Positions 41,892-50,780 of a stretch of 64,000 nucleotides of DNA are shown piece after piece. The notes beneath the pieces were generated by a model, which had not been told where the DNA came from, ran no database searches, and saw only the letters and a list, made by a program, of their open reading frames with translations. Position 1 is the first letter of the stretch. The number at the start of each line of letters is the position of its first letter. Made by a program: the position numbers and the translations under genes. The stretch lies in NCBI RefSeq assembly GCF_012113595.1, contig NZ_CP050831.1, positions 6,718,183-6,782,182 of the forward strand, given 5' to 3'. The stretch comes from Bacteroides faecium. Lineage in GTDB: Bacteria; Bacteroidota; Bacteroidia; Bacteroidales; Bacteroidaceae.

Positions 41892-44609
41892 CTAGTACCA
41901 CTGAATATTACTTTGTGTCTGACTCCTCTGCTCATACTTCAAGTCTTGCAGAATACTTGCATTCGCACGAATCGTAACATTGTAATATTTCCAGCGTCCG
42001 AAAGGCGAAAGACTGGCAGACAGATTGAAACAGTGCAAGTCACGAGAGATAGTGCAGGAAGTCTGCGTAATCTCCTTTGCCTGGAAGTCATAACCCGAGT
42101 TGAAAGACAACGACCAGTTATTGGAAATCTTCACATTTCCGTTCGCGTTGATATTATGCGTATACGTATAAGGATATCTCATAGAGTAGCGGTTGATAGG
42201 TTTCGTCCTGTCTTCGCGAATATTGAACGAATAACTAAGACTCAATGACCATGGCATCTTGAACACTTGATAACCGTCTGCGTCAGCAGCAGCCTTTTCG
42301 ACTTTTTTGGTTACAGTACCATCTTCTCCGTCAGTTCCTTCCGAATCGTCATCTTCGCTGTCTCCTTTCTTCTTATCCTTTCCCTGCTCGGCATCCTCTT
42401 TCGGACCGAACCATTTCTTCCATGTATCATTATTAAAGGTATAATTGAAAGAAGAGCCATAGCCCTGGAAACGTCCGAAACGTCCGTACGACCATTCAGT
42501 ACGGTTACCGGTCACTACATTACCATTCTTATCGAACGTATAAGCATACGTAGCGAACGATGCATTCATATTGAAAGTATAATTCTTAGTCAGCTTCAAG
42601 CGTAGATTCATACTCAAGTCACTCCACGGACGCTCCTTGGCAGCCATATTATAGGACATATTTGCACTCAAATCATCAATAAGGCTGACCTTCTTGACTG
42701 TATCTTTTTTTGCATCGTAATATTTCATTTCCAAGTTATTGGCTATCGAGAAGCTGACTGTTCCCGAGCCTTCACGAGAAGGTACACCATAAGGCTGCCC
42801 GGTGAAAGGAGAATAATATTGCGTATTGCCGTTATAATCGGTATATTCTTCCCAGTACTTGCCGAATCCCGGAGCACCACTCAAACTTACCTGCGGTGTG
42901 AATACGTGACGAATCTGTATTTCCTTCTTCTTCGCAAAAATCGGTTTATACATACCATACAATTTCGTACTCAGAGCCAAACTAGCCGAGTAATTAGATA
43001 CACGATAAAAGCCGTTGAGAGAATCGCCCGGCAATGATTCCAGCCTGTGAGTATCTTCGTTGTAATGTTGATTGATTTTACGGGTATACCAACGTTCCGT
43101 ATAATTGACAGAAGGATTAACCTGCAAATATTTGAACAGCGTAAAAGTAGCGCTGATAGGAATATTATGATTCATCGCATTCTCCCATTCGCTCAGTCCG
43201 GCTTTGAACAATCGGTCATCTTTCGTACGGATACTGTTCGTCAGACGTCCGGTATAGCCAACGGAAATCTTTTCATACCAGCGTTCGGCTCCTGCCGCTT
43301 TCTTACGCTTGAACGGAAACAGACGACTCAATGTGATATTAAGGTCGGGCAGTGTCACCGCAATCGAAGAGTCACGCATTGTCTGGGCGATATTGGTCGT
43401 TCCGGACAGTGTCAGACCGATATCGGGGAAACTGCGTGAATAACTGATACTTGATGTTTTGGTATTCTGAGTCAACAACTGGGAATTATAAAGGTTGTTG
43501 ATATTAGAACGCTCGTAACTACTGGTTGAGAAGTTCACACTGGCAGAGAAAGTCGTGTTCGGACTGGCTTTGGCATCCTGGCGGTGATTCCACACTATCT
43601 TGAAGTCCTTGGCAACCGTATAGTCCGGCATACCTTTATCACCCGTCTTGGTGACCTGATAGTCCGCTTGCAGCGTACCGGAGTATTTATAGCGTTTATT
43701 ATAGTTTGTCAAGCCGGAAAGTCTCCATGAGCCTTTCGTAAAAATATCCGCCGTCAACTTCAAGTCCATAATATCACTGATAGCGAAATAATATCCTCCG
43801 TTGGCCAGACCGAAACCACGGCTGGAGTCGTCCATATAGGTAGGCATGATAAAACCGGAAGAATAGCTGCTGGAGAAAGGGAAGAAGAAGAACGGAACAG
43901 CCAACGGCAAGGGAACATCTTCCACCACCAGATAAGCGGGTCCTGTTACCACATTCTTTTTGGGACGCACTTTCGCACGTGTCAATTGCATATAGAAGTG
44001 AGGATGATCGTGATGGTCGCAGGTAGTATAACGTCCATGCTCCATAAAGATTTCATCATTCGCGCCTTTCTTTGCTTTACTACCGGTCACATATCCTTCT
44101 CCTTGCTGGGTGACGATATCCGTGATTCCCGCTTTCTTGGTTTTGAAGTTATAACGGATAGTTTCCGTATCATAAGAGGTATCCCCTTCCTTAAATACCG
44201 GTTTACCTTTTTCCACTCCGGTGGAGTCTTTGATACCGTAAGCATGAACAGTACTGCTGTCCAGATTCATCGAAATAACCTCGGCAGCCAGTTCGATATT
44301 CTGATAATTGACCTTTCCGCTACCATAAAGCGTAGCAGCTCCGCCCAAAGTAAATACGGTGGAGTCGTTAGATTCATATACAACCGGTGCATCGAGCGGT
44401 TGTTTCTTCTGAACGGGTGCGATGGAATCGATGCGTACCGTAACCGTATCTGCTTTCAATGAGTCATTCCCTTGCAGGGAGTCCTTCTGTGCAGTATTGG
44501 ACGTTATCATTCCTCGTCTTCGACGTTGAGACACAGCCTCATCGGGAAGCATCAGTAAGACAATCAGCAGTATAAATGATATAAGTATTTTTGCTTTCAA
44601 TGGCGCCAT
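41892..44609 (-). CDS. lptD: LPS-assembly protein LptD-like outer-membrane protein
   Basis: 905 residues. A signal peptide is followed by a low-complexity stretch, an OstA/LptA-like beta-jellyroll domain (about 75-190, with FTLGGAATLYGSGKVNYQN and IELAAEVISMNLDSSTVHA) and a large beta-barrel with the LptD-like CDHHDHPHFYMQLTRAKVRP and PLPLAVPFFFFPFSSSYSSG. A loop rich in Asp, Glu and Lys lies at about 755-785. It would insert lipopolysaccharide or lipo-oligosaccharide into the outer leaflet. Larger than E. coli LptD (784 residues), as usual for Bacteroidetes. Own promoter at 44643-44636. Confidence 0.88.
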   Translation of the reverse strand: MAPLKAKILISFILLIVLLMLPDEAVSQRRRRGMITSNTAQKDSLQGNDSLKADTVTVRIDSIAPVQKKQPLDAPVVYESNDSTVFTLGGAATLYGSGKVNYQNIELAAEVISMNLDSSTVHAYGIKDSTGVEKGKPVFKEGDTSYDTETIRYNFKTKKAGITDIVTQQGEGYVTGSKAKKGANDEIFMEHGRYTTCDHHDHPHFYMQLTRAKVRPKKNVVTGPAYLVVEDVPLPLAVPFFFFPFSSSYSSGFIMPTYMDDSSRGFGLANGGYYFAISDIMDLKLTADIFTKGSWRLSGLTNYNKRYKYSGTLQADYQVTKTGDKGMPDYTVAKDFKIVWNHRQDAKASPNTTFSASVNFSTSSYERSNINNLYNSQLLTQNTKTSSISYSRSFPDIGLTLSGTTNIAQTMRDSSIAVTLPDLNITLSRLFPFKRKKAAGAERWYEKISVGYTGRLTNSIRTKDDRLFKAGLSEWENAMNHNIPISATFTLFKYLQVNPSVNYTERWYTRKINQHYNEDTHRLESLPGDSLNGFYRVSNYSASLALSTKLYGMYKPIFAKKKEIQIRHVFTPQVSLSGAPGFGKYWEEYTDYNGNTQYYSPFTGQPYGVPSREGSGTVSFSIANNLEMKYYDAKKDTVKKVSLIDDLSANMSYNMAAKERPWSDLSMNLRLKLTKNYTFNMNASFATYAYTFDKNGNVVTGNRTEWSYGRFGRFQGYGSSFNYTFNNDTWKKWFGPKEDAEQGKDKKKGDSEDDDSEGTDGEDGTVTKKVEKAAADADGYQVFKMPWSLSLSYSFNIREDRTKPINRYSMRYPYTYTHNINANGNVKISNNWSLSFNSGYDFQAKEITQTSCTISRDLHCFNLSASLSPFGRWKYYNVTIRANASILQDLKYEQRSQTQSNIQWY

Positions 44610-44635
44610 TAACTAATAGTTTACGCTTGAAGTGG

Positions 44636-44643
44636 CAAAAGTA
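44636..44643 (-). promoter_or_regulatory. lptD promoter -7 box
   Basis: TACTTTTG on the minus strand, 26 bases before the ATG at 44609. Confidence 0.6.
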
Positions 44644-44698
44644 CACAAACTTCACCAATTATGAGTTAGAATCTTCGTTATTTAATTATTTTTTAGTG

Positions 44699-45235
44699 CT
44701 ATAAAAAGAGAGAGCACCATCTGTCAAAGCGGCTTAGACCTTCTTCACCATATTTTGCAATACTTTTCCGTGCTTTTTCCACTGTCTTCTCTTCGTCCAG
44801 ACGGGTTTTAGAAAAGAATTTATCGGCAAAACAAATCAGTTGCTCTTCCATAGTGACAGGCAACATCTCACGATGAGGAACGGGAAGTTGCTGGTCGATA
44901 ATATCTTGTAAGGAAAGTCCTGCTCCCGTATGGCGTTCGCAGACCAGCGCGTGTTGCGGAAAGCCTTCCGCCCGCAAGATTTCAGCGCCCAAATATCCGT
45001 GAGCAATATAAGGATTCTCTCCAAAGCACTGAATAGCCGGGGCATCCGTCTGAAAAATACCAATATCATGCAAGAGGGCAGCTTCTTTCACAAAGCTCCG
45101 GTTTAAACGTAGTTCGTGATGTGCATCCAGTATTTTCATAGCTTTTCCAGCCACCGAAAGACTGTGTATTACTAAAATCTGCCGCTGCTCTGTATTTTCC
45201 GGATAATACTTGTCAATGATTTCGTATGGATTCAT
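44699..45235 (-). CDS. HD-domain phosphohydrolase
   Basis: 178 residues from the ATG at 45235 (MNPYEIIDKYY); an upstream in-frame ATG at 45283 lies in the divergent promoter region and is less likely. Metal-binding HD motif: His in HSLSVAGKAM, AALLHDIGIF with the HD pair, and AHGYLGAEILRAEG and CERHTGAG with further histidines. Such proteins hydrolyse nucleotides or phosphate esters; the substrate is unknown. It lies between lptD and the divergent NamZ gene. Confidence 0.82.
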   Translation of the reverse strand: MNPYEIIDKYYPENTEQRQILVIHSLSVAGKAMKILDAHHELRLNRSFVKEAALLHDIGIFQTDAPAIQCFGENPYIAHGYLGAEILRAEGFPQHALVCERHTGAGLSLQDIIDQQLPVPHREMLPVTMEEQLICFADKFFSKTRLDEEKTVEKARKSIAKYGEEGLSRFDRWCSLFL

Positions 45236-45246
45236 GTGCTTGTTTT

Positions 45247-45278
45247 TTTGCTCTCTTGATGAGAAATTAATATTTTTG
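45247..45278 (+). promoter_or_regulatory. namZ promoter (complete -33 and -7 boxes)
   Basis: TTTG at 45247-45250, 20 bases, then TATTTTTG at 45271-45278; start codon at 45304. A textbook Bacteroides promoter. Confidence 0.75.
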
Positions 45279-45303
45279 TGCAATATTACTAAAAATTACC
45301 GAC

Positions 45304-46470
45304 ATGAGAAATAGAACTTCCATCATTCTTTGTTTTCTATTTGTCGCGCTCTTTCCCGAGTGCGTCAGCGGCAAAGTTGCCACAGGTGCCGAACGCTTCG
45401 AACAATACCTGCCGTTTATCCAGGGAAAACGTGTCGGAATGGTTGTAAACCACACCTCTGTCGTCGGGGCGGGGCAGACTCACTTGCTCGATACTCTGCT
45501 GAAACAAAACGTCAACATAGTCAAAGTATTTGCCCCCGAACATGGATTCCGGGGAAATGCGGATGCAGGAGAGACTGTGAAAGACGGAAAAGATTCGCGC
45601 ACCGGAGTCTCCATCGTTTCCCTTTACGGCAACAACAAAAAGCCGACTGCCGCCCAACTAAAAGATATCGACATTATCTTATTTGATATTCAGGATGTGG
45701 GAGCACGCTTCTATACTTATATCAGTACTATGTATTATGTGATGGAAGCCTGCGCAGAAAATAATAAAGAGATGATTGTACTAGACCGTCCCAATCCATG
45801 TGATTACGTAGAAGGACCGATACTCAAACCGGCTTATCGAAGTTTTGTCGGTATGCTCCCTATCCCGGTGCTTCACGGATGCACCATCGGCGAACTGGCA
45901 CAAATGATAAACGGGGAAGGATGGATTGTCAACAAGAAAAATCCTTGTCCACTAAGGGTAATCCCAATGACCGGATGGAAACATGGAGAACCTTATTCAC
46001 TTCCCATAAAGCCCTCTCCTAATCTACCGAATGACCAGTCCATCCGTCTGTACGCCTCGCTTTGCCCTTTCGAAGCAACCCGCGTCAGCGTAGGCCGGGG
46101 AACTACATTTCCTTTTCAAGTATTGGGAGCACCCAACAAGAAATATGGAGATTTTACTTTTACTCCCCTCTCTCTCCCCGGCTTTGACAAAAATCCGATG
46201 CACAAGAATGTAGCTTGCTATGGAGAAGACCTTCGGAACGCGGACGACGTGAACGGATTTACGCTTTGCTACTTCCTGCATTTCTACCGTTTGTCCGGTG
46301 AAGGCGCAGCCTTCTTCTCCCGTGCCCGGTGGTTTGATTTGCTTTTGGGTACGGATAGTGTACGTAAAGCTATCCTCAGAGGGGATTCGGAAGAAGCTAT
46401 CCGAAATAGCTGGCAAAAGGAATTACAGGCTTATAAGGAGAATAGAAAGAAATATCTTCTTTATGAGTAA
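45304..46470 (+). CDS. namZ: Exo-beta-N-acetylmuramidase NamZ (DUF1343, GH171)
   Basis: 388 residues. Signal peptide of about 23 residues (SGKVATG follows). The DUF1343 domain fills the protein: GKRVGMVVNHTSVVG, VFAPEHGFRGNADAGETV, DIILFDIQDVGARFYTYIST and LDRPNPCDYVEGPIL are the conserved blocks; the histidine and glutamates in APEHGFRG and RPNP are in the region of the active site. Members from Bacillus and Tannerella remove terminal N-acetylmuramic acid from peptidoglycan fragments, so this protein probably works in cell-wall recycling in the periplasm. It stands alone with a strong promoter. The assignment to NamZ follows family membership. Confidence 0.88.
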   Translation: MRNRTSIILCFLFVALFPECVSGKVATGAERFEQYLPFIQGKRVGMVVNHTSVVGAGQTHLLDTLLKQNVNIVKVFAPEHGFRGNADAGETVKDGKDSRTGVSIVSLYGNNKKPTAAQLKDIDIILFDIQDVGARFYTYISTMYYVMEACAENNKEMIVLDRPNPCDYVEGPILKPAYRSFVGMLPIPVLHGCTIGELAQMINGEGWIVNKKNPCPLRVIPMTGWKHGEPYSLPIKPSPNLPNDQSIRLYASLCPFEATRVSVGRGTTFPFQVLGAPNKKYGDFTFTPLSLPGFDKNPMHKNVACYGEDLRNADDVNGFTLCYFLHFYRLSGEGAAFFSRARWFDLLLGTDSVRKAILRGDSEEAIRNSWQKELQAYKENRKKYLLYE

Positions 46471-46475
46471 AAAAC

Positions 46476-46599
46476 AACTATCATACTCTCATCCATTATC
46501 ATAAATCACTTATTACTAAAACAATAAGTATGAGAGATACCTGTTATTTTCGGTATCTCTCATACTTAGACCATCAAAAATGGGGTATCTCTCATACTT
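46476..46599. repeat. Left cluster of ATGAGAGATAC repeats, with terminator hairpin
   Basis: AAGTATGAGAGATACC (46526-46541) and GGTATCTCTCATACTT (46552-46567) are a perfect 16-base inverted repeat, and a third copy lies at 46584-46599. AACTATCATACTCTCAT at 46476-46492 is an inverted copy, one base short, of 50725-50742. The hairpin probably also ends the convergent namZ and BRO transcripts. Confidence 0.8.
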
Positions 46600-46601
46600 G
46601 A

Positions 46602-47465
46602 CTACTTCATCTCCTCTTCCGAACTCTCATCTTTTTTCCGTTCACCATCAACTAGCAATACACTTTTTGCATTAAGCGGAGATATTACAGGCCGTTTTAA
46701 CTGACTTTCCAGTTGCTTGCGAGCAACTTTTGCTACATTCCCTCCATCTTTTGCCACTTCGGCATTCTCGGCGAAACCGGATGGGTTTCTCTCTTTGGAT
46801 AAATCCGTAGTAGCCGTTTCGGCAAGCATATTAAGGATTAGTTCAGTGTTCGTCATATTGTCACGAAGACTTTCTTTCTTCAATCCTTTAAATTGCTTAT
46901 ATTCTTTCGCAGACTTTTCAGCCCATGTCTGATAAATAATATCCGTTAATGCAGCAAACTGAACACCCTCTTGCATTCCATTCCTTTTCCATTCATCAGT
47001 GAGTTCCTTTCGGACTTCAATTGATTTCAATCGTTGATTAATCCAATTGTCCGAGTAACCCAAAGATTTATATTCCATCATTGCCCGATTAATGGTCAGT
47101 TCGGGATTCTGCATTTCATCCAAACGTTCTTTGGCAACTTGTGCCATCCACATTTTAAACGGTTCGGCTTTTGGCGAAGGAATTGACTGGATAAGACGAA
47201 AAAGTTGTTGGGTGGTAGCCACATCTGTCTTATACAGTTTACCGTCGGAAGAGGGTAATTTCAGTTGTCCGATTTCTTCGGACAACTGACTTCCCTCTGT
47301 TTTCAATTTCTTTTTTAAATCCCCCCAATACTTGCGCGGGCGGTCACTGTCTGTTAATACTTCGATCACATCAACAATAGAAAAATACCACTCTTCCTTT
47401 TGGTCATCCCAAACAGCACGAATCTTTTTATCTTCAAATACTTTTATAGCATCTTTTTTAGTCAT
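46602..47465 (-). CDS. BRO-N / antirepressor-like protein
   Basis: 287 residues from the ATG at 47465 (MTKKDAIKVFEDKKIRAVWD); an ATG at 47504 is possible but overlaps the upstream stop region. The first 110 residues (EWYFSIVDVIEVLTDSDRPRKYW and LKLPSSDGKLYKTDVATTQQLFRLIQSIPS) are a BRO-N domain as in phage antirepressors and baculovirus BRO proteins, which bind DNA. The rest is helical and charged. Gene order VapE-like then BRO, with 42 bases between, suggests one transcript. BRO proteins usually travel with phages or mobile elements. Confidence 0.8.
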   Translation of the reverse strand: MTKKDAIKVFEDKKIRAVWDDQKEEWYFSIVDVIEVLTDSDRPRKYWGDLKKKLKTEGSQLSEEIGQLKLPSSDGKLYKTDVATTQQLFRLIQSIPSPKAEPFKMWMAQVAKERLDEMQNPELTINRAMMEYKSLGYSDNWINQRLKSIEVRKELTDEWKRNGMQEGVQFAALTDIIYQTWAEKSAKEYKQFKGLKKESLRDNMTNTELILNMLAETATTDLSKERNPSGFAENAEVAKDGGNVAKVARKQLESQLKRPVISPLNAKSVLLVDGERKKDESSEEEMK

Positions 47466-47507
47466 AGCACTATATATATGATGTAAATAATTACTAAATA
47501 ACAATTT

Positions 47508-49592
47508 CTATTCCACTTCCAAAGGAACAACGTGATAATACGTACCGTACGTCTTCCGTTTGGATTTCACCCCAAGCCGTTGCAAGATACGTCCGAAATA
47601 AGAAGCCTGTCTGGCGGAGAATGTCATTTTACTCGCTTTCTGAATCCGTCGCAGAATGTCGATAGCCAGCAACCATTCGCCTTCCTCCTCTTCTTCCGCC
47701 CCACGATAATAAACCATAAACAGTTGTTCGATGGCAGGTGATTGTTCAAACTCACGATTGTTTTCCGTCATGATAGCCTCTTCTTCGGAGTCAAACCAAT
47801 AACGTTCGTTATGATAAAGCAACTCCAGCGCCTGTGCATACAGTTGTTCATAATCAATAGGACGCGACACATCTATAACTCCCGTCATATAGATACCGAT
47901 GAAACGTCGGCTACCGGAAGTATCCGTCAACAAATCCCGATGATTGCTCGTGGCAATGAACGAAGCATACCGGCGAAGCTCTTCCACCGCCGAAGCATTC
48001 GGACGACGCGTGTTCACTACCGGCTTTTGCAGAATATGTTTCAGAAAAGCCTGCTGAGTAGGACTAATCTGATCGAATTCATCCATATTAATAAGCAGAA
48101 AGCGATTCAGATACAACTCCGCATCCCGCTTCCGGCTGAAATCAATACTGTCCGTATAATAAGCCTGCAAAGCAGGCGGAAGAAGCATTCTGCAAAAAGT
48201 TGATTTCCGGTATGCCTGCGGGCCAATCAGCAAAGGCGAAGTACTGTTCGCATGCTTCTTGTCCATCCCCCTCCAATGGGCAATCATGCTTAGAAACCAT
48301 CGCCGGAACAACGGCGCCCAATGCGGATTATCACAGGGAACCCGGTTAGCCAGTTCCAAAATCCGGTCCTTACCGTCCCAGCGGGGCAAGTGATACAAAA
48401 ACTCCTCTACAGGCTGATAGACAGGCACATGATCGGAATCCAGATAACGGATAACATCCCTGTCCCACATTTTCACCCCTTCATACATGGCATTCATCGT
48501 GATACTTGCCAACACCCGCTTGTCTACCGGACGAAAATAGAAATTGAAACTATTCCGTTCGCGATATTCCACTTCCGTAGTCAACGTATTATATCGGAAT
48601 TCATAGCGACGCTTCATAAATTCGTCCATCTGCATGGCGAAAAGTTGCTCGGTCGTCAGACTGCTCTTCTTGCCGAACCCTTTGGCGGTACGATACACGC
48701 TTTTCACAGTTTCGCGAATCAACAAGTCGTCCGAAGGGAGCCTGTAGTGCGCCTTCGTCCACCGCACGGTATCTTCTTCGGGGATACCCGCCCGAAAACA
48801 ATGTCCTGCCAGACACACCAGCAACGGTTGCATATCTTCTTCTCCCCGATATCCGTCCAATTCTTCGAGTGCCCGGTTGAATGCAGCGGAGAAAAGCACC
48901 GACAACGCTTCATAATTCTCATATCCGGGCGCCATTCGCTGCAAAGGCGAATCGGCTTCCCGCGTTCGTTTGATAAAAGCCGTTTCGGACGGAAGGCTGA
49001 CGGGCTGCTTCATGTAAATGGGCATCGCTTCCGGATTGAAATAAAGTTCGGGATCGTATGTCAGCCGGCAATATTGTTCGAGTGACGGCTCTTTAAGTTC
49101 AATATCAAAAGGCAGTTGCGGCTGATAATATTTCACAGCCGTTTGATAGGCATGCGCATGGAAAAACTCCGCCTGCTCGCGCGAAGCCGGCAAGTGGTCG
49201 TCCGGATAGGTGAACCGCACCCATATCTTTACTGATTTGCCGGAAGAGCCGGTGAAGGCAAGGAATGTTTGCGGAAGTTCTCTGACCATTTCCTTTATCT
49301 CGTCGGCTTCCGTCCTTCCCGAAAGATTATTGACTTCCATCATCACTACGCCATTATATTCGTTCAAGGTCATCACCCCTTCTTTACGGACAAAAGCTGC
49401 CGCAGGCAGCACTTTAGGAACTTTACGCACCTCTTCAATCGAATTTCCCGGAAGAGTATATCTCAACGCTTCCCTCATTTTTGAGACGGGCTGCGCCTTG
49501 ACTTCCGTTTTCATCAGCTCCAAAAGGAGCTCCATTTTCAACGTCCGTAAGGTATTTACCTTGCCATCGTCTCTGAGCAATGTTATTTTCAT
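47508..49592 (-). CDS. VapE/DUF3874-type primase-helicase (BT4734 family)
   Basis: 694 residues. The N-terminal part (about 30-200) is the VirE-N/BT4734-like primase-type domain (SGKSVKIWVRFTYPDD, YCRLTYDPELYFNP). A linker leads to the VirE helicase-like ATPase with Walker A GPQAYRKST (457-465), Walker B LLINMDEFD (499-507) and a sensor FIATSNHRDLLTDTSGSRRF. The last 100 residues are the DUF3874-like tail, probably winged-helix. Relatives serve as replication proteins of phages and satellites; Bacteroides genomes hold several chromosomal copies, often beside a long HU protein as here. It has its own promoter and lies divergent from the HU gene. Confidence 0.85.
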   Translation of the reverse strand: MKITLLRDDGKVNTLRTLKMELLLELMKTEVKAQPVSKMREALRYTLPGNSIEEVRKVPKVLPAAAFVRKEGVMTLNEYNGVVMMEVNNLSGRTEADEIKEMVRELPQTFLAFTGSSGKSVKIWVRFTYPDDHLPASREQAEFFHAHAYQTAVKYYQPQLPFDIELKEPSLEQYCRLTYDPELYFNPEAMPIYMKQPVSLPSETAFIKRTREADSPLQRMAPGYENYEALSVLFSAAFNRALEELDGYRGEEDMQPLLVCLAGHCFRAGIPEEDTVRWTKAHYRLPSDDLLIRETVKSVYRTAKGFGKKSSLTTEQLFAMQMDEFMKRRYEFRYNTLTTEVEYRERNSFNFYFRPVDKRVLASITMNAMYEGVKMWDRDVIRYLDSDHVPVYQPVEEFLYHLPRWDGKDRILELANRVPCDNPHWAPLFRRWFLSMIAHWRGMDKKHANSTSPLLIGPQAYRKSTFCRMLLPPALQAYYTDSIDFSRKRDAELYLNRFLLINMDEFDQISPTQQAFLKHILQKPVVNTRRPNASAVEELRRYASFIATSNHRDLLTDTSGSRRFIGIYMTGVIDVSRPIDYEQLYAQALELLYHNERYWFDSEEEAIMTENNREFEQSPAIEQLFMVYYRGAEEEEEGEWLLAIDILRRIQKASKMTFSARQASYFGRILQRLGVKSKRKTYGTYYHVVPLEVE

Positions 49593-49641
49593 CTTTTTTT
49601 ATTATTATTTCCAATAAGAGGAAAGCTGCACTACAGCCATA

Positions 49642-49673
49642 CAAAGATACGACAAGCACCTCGTCCAAACAAA
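49642..49673 (-). promoter_or_regulatory. Promoter of the VapE-like gene (complete boxes)
   Basis: On the minus strand TTTG (49673-49670), 20 bases, then TATCTTTG (49649-49642); start codon at 49592. Confidence 0.75.
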
Positions 49674-49734
49674 TTTTCCCGTCTTTATTTGCCACGCCAT
49701 GCGGCTTTATTTTACAGAAATAATACTTACTAAA

Positions 49735-49766
49735 TTTGCAAATAAAGGCAGGATAATGTATCTTTG
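49735..49766 (+). promoter_or_regulatory. Promoter upstream of the HU gene (complete boxes)
   Basis: TTTG at 49735-49738, 20 bases, then TATCTTTG at 49759-49766. Transcription would start near 49773, leaving an unusually long leader of about 218 bases before the HU start at 49991. Confidence 0.75.
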
Positions 49767-49789
49767 CAGGCAGTAAGACTCCAGCCCGC

Positions 49790-49960
49790 ATACGTGTGCC
49801 GTACAGCCCACGAATGCGGGCTGTACAGTTTACATCCGCGGGCTGTACAGCCCACAAATGCGTGCCCAAGAAAAGCAGCTGATTCGAGCAGGTTATCCAG
49901 GCATCAAATGTAGGTTATCTTGCTGCAAAACAATAATTAGAATGCCTTTTGAAAGGCATT
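49790..49960 (+). promoter_or_regulatory. Repeat-bearing leader of the HU gene
   Basis: The leader has two direct copies of GTACAGCCCAC(G/A)AATGCG (49801-49818 and 49846-49863), the palindrome GGGCTGTACAGCCC (49840-49853), and a last hairpin AATGCCTTT-TG-AAAGGCATT near 49940-49960. The TACAGCCC/GGGCTGTA units can pair in alternative ways. It could be a control region of HU translation or a protein-binding array; no known riboswitch fits. Confidence 0.5.
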
Positions 49961-49990
49961 ACAGCCATATTAACCAATAAATAAAAAGAC

Positions 49991-50599
49991 ATGTACGCAA
50001 AGTATGATTTTCGTAAAAAACCGTCTTCGAAAGAAGACGAAGACGAACAGCCACTGTACCCCCGCATCGTATCGAACGGGACCATCGACTTTCAACACAT
50101 TGTAAAAGAGATCGCCCAAGCTTCCAGTTTTACACCGGCAGATATCGAGGGAGTCCAACTGGCTATTGAAAATAAAATATCCGAATATTTAGTCAATGGG
50201 TATCATGTTCAGTTGGGTGACCTTGGCTATTTTTCCGCCAAGTTGAAAGCACGTCCGGTAATGGATGCCAAAGAGATACATGCGCAGTCTATCTATTTCG
50301 ATAATGTAAATTTTCGTCCATCGTCTTCTTTCCGAAAAAAGGTTCGCGGATTTGTAGAAAAAGCAAGGTCGGGATTTGCACATTCCGCTGAAATTCCGGT
50401 GGAAGAACGTCGCCGCAGATTGGAGAAGTTTCTGGATGAACGACCGATGATACGACGCAAAGAGTATACGCAACTGACAGGACTGCTGAAGAATAAAGCG
50501 CTGAATGAATTGAACGGTTGGGTGAAAGAAGGGGTACTAGACACCATTGGAAGCGGCAGTCATAAAATTTATGTGCGGGTTAATGCCATGAAAGATTAA
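49991..50599 (+). CDS. Long HU-family DNA-binding protein
   Basis: 202 residues, about twice the length of HU. The HU-like fold lies in the first 120 residues (GTIDFQHIVKEIAQASSFTPADIEG and YHVQLGDLGYFSAKLKARPV). The C-terminal 70 residues (RRKEYTQLTGLLKNKALNELNGW and GVLDTIGSGSHKIYV) look like a winged helix, a second DNA contact. Such proteins accompany VapE-like genes throughout Bacteroides. It is divergent from the VapE-like gene with a 398-base region between starts. Probably shapes DNA at a replication or recombination site, by inference. Confidence 0.82.
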   Translation: MYAKYDFRKKPSSKEDEDEQPLYPRIVSNGTIDFQHIVKEIAQASSFTPADIEGVQLAIENKISEYLVNGYHVQLGDLGYFSAKLKARPVMDAKEIHAQSIYFDNVNFRPSSSFRKKVRGFVEKARSGFAHSAEIPVEERRRRLEKFLDERPMIRRKEYTQLTGLLKNKALNELNGWVKEGVLDTIGSGSHKIYVRVNAMKD

Positions 50600-50622
50600 A
50601 CAGCAAAAACAGTGGAATAAGA

Positions 50623-50742
50623 ATGATAGATACCCATATTTCATGAAGAAAATATGATAGATACAAAATTTCAGAAACATCTATCATACTTATTCATCAG
50701 ATAATAACTATATTAGCAAAAAGAATGAGAGTTATGATAGTT
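50623..50742. repeat. Right cluster of ATGATAGATAC repeats
   Basis: ATGATAGATACCC (50623-50635), TATGATAGAT (50653-50662) and its inverse ATCTATCATA (50679-50688) form a hairpin region. ATGAGAGTTATGATAGTT (50725-50742) is the inverted partner of 46476-46492. With the left cluster at 46.5 kb it brackets the BRO/VapE/HU cassette. Confidence 0.75.
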
Positions 50743-50780
50743 ATTTTCTACTCTAAGAGCAATCAGTTAATAACAAAACA

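Noticed and set aside
45235..45283. Longer form of the HD hydrolase starting at 45283
   Set aside because: The added residues would be encoded in the divergent namZ promoter, including its -33 and -7 boxes, and do not resemble the family.
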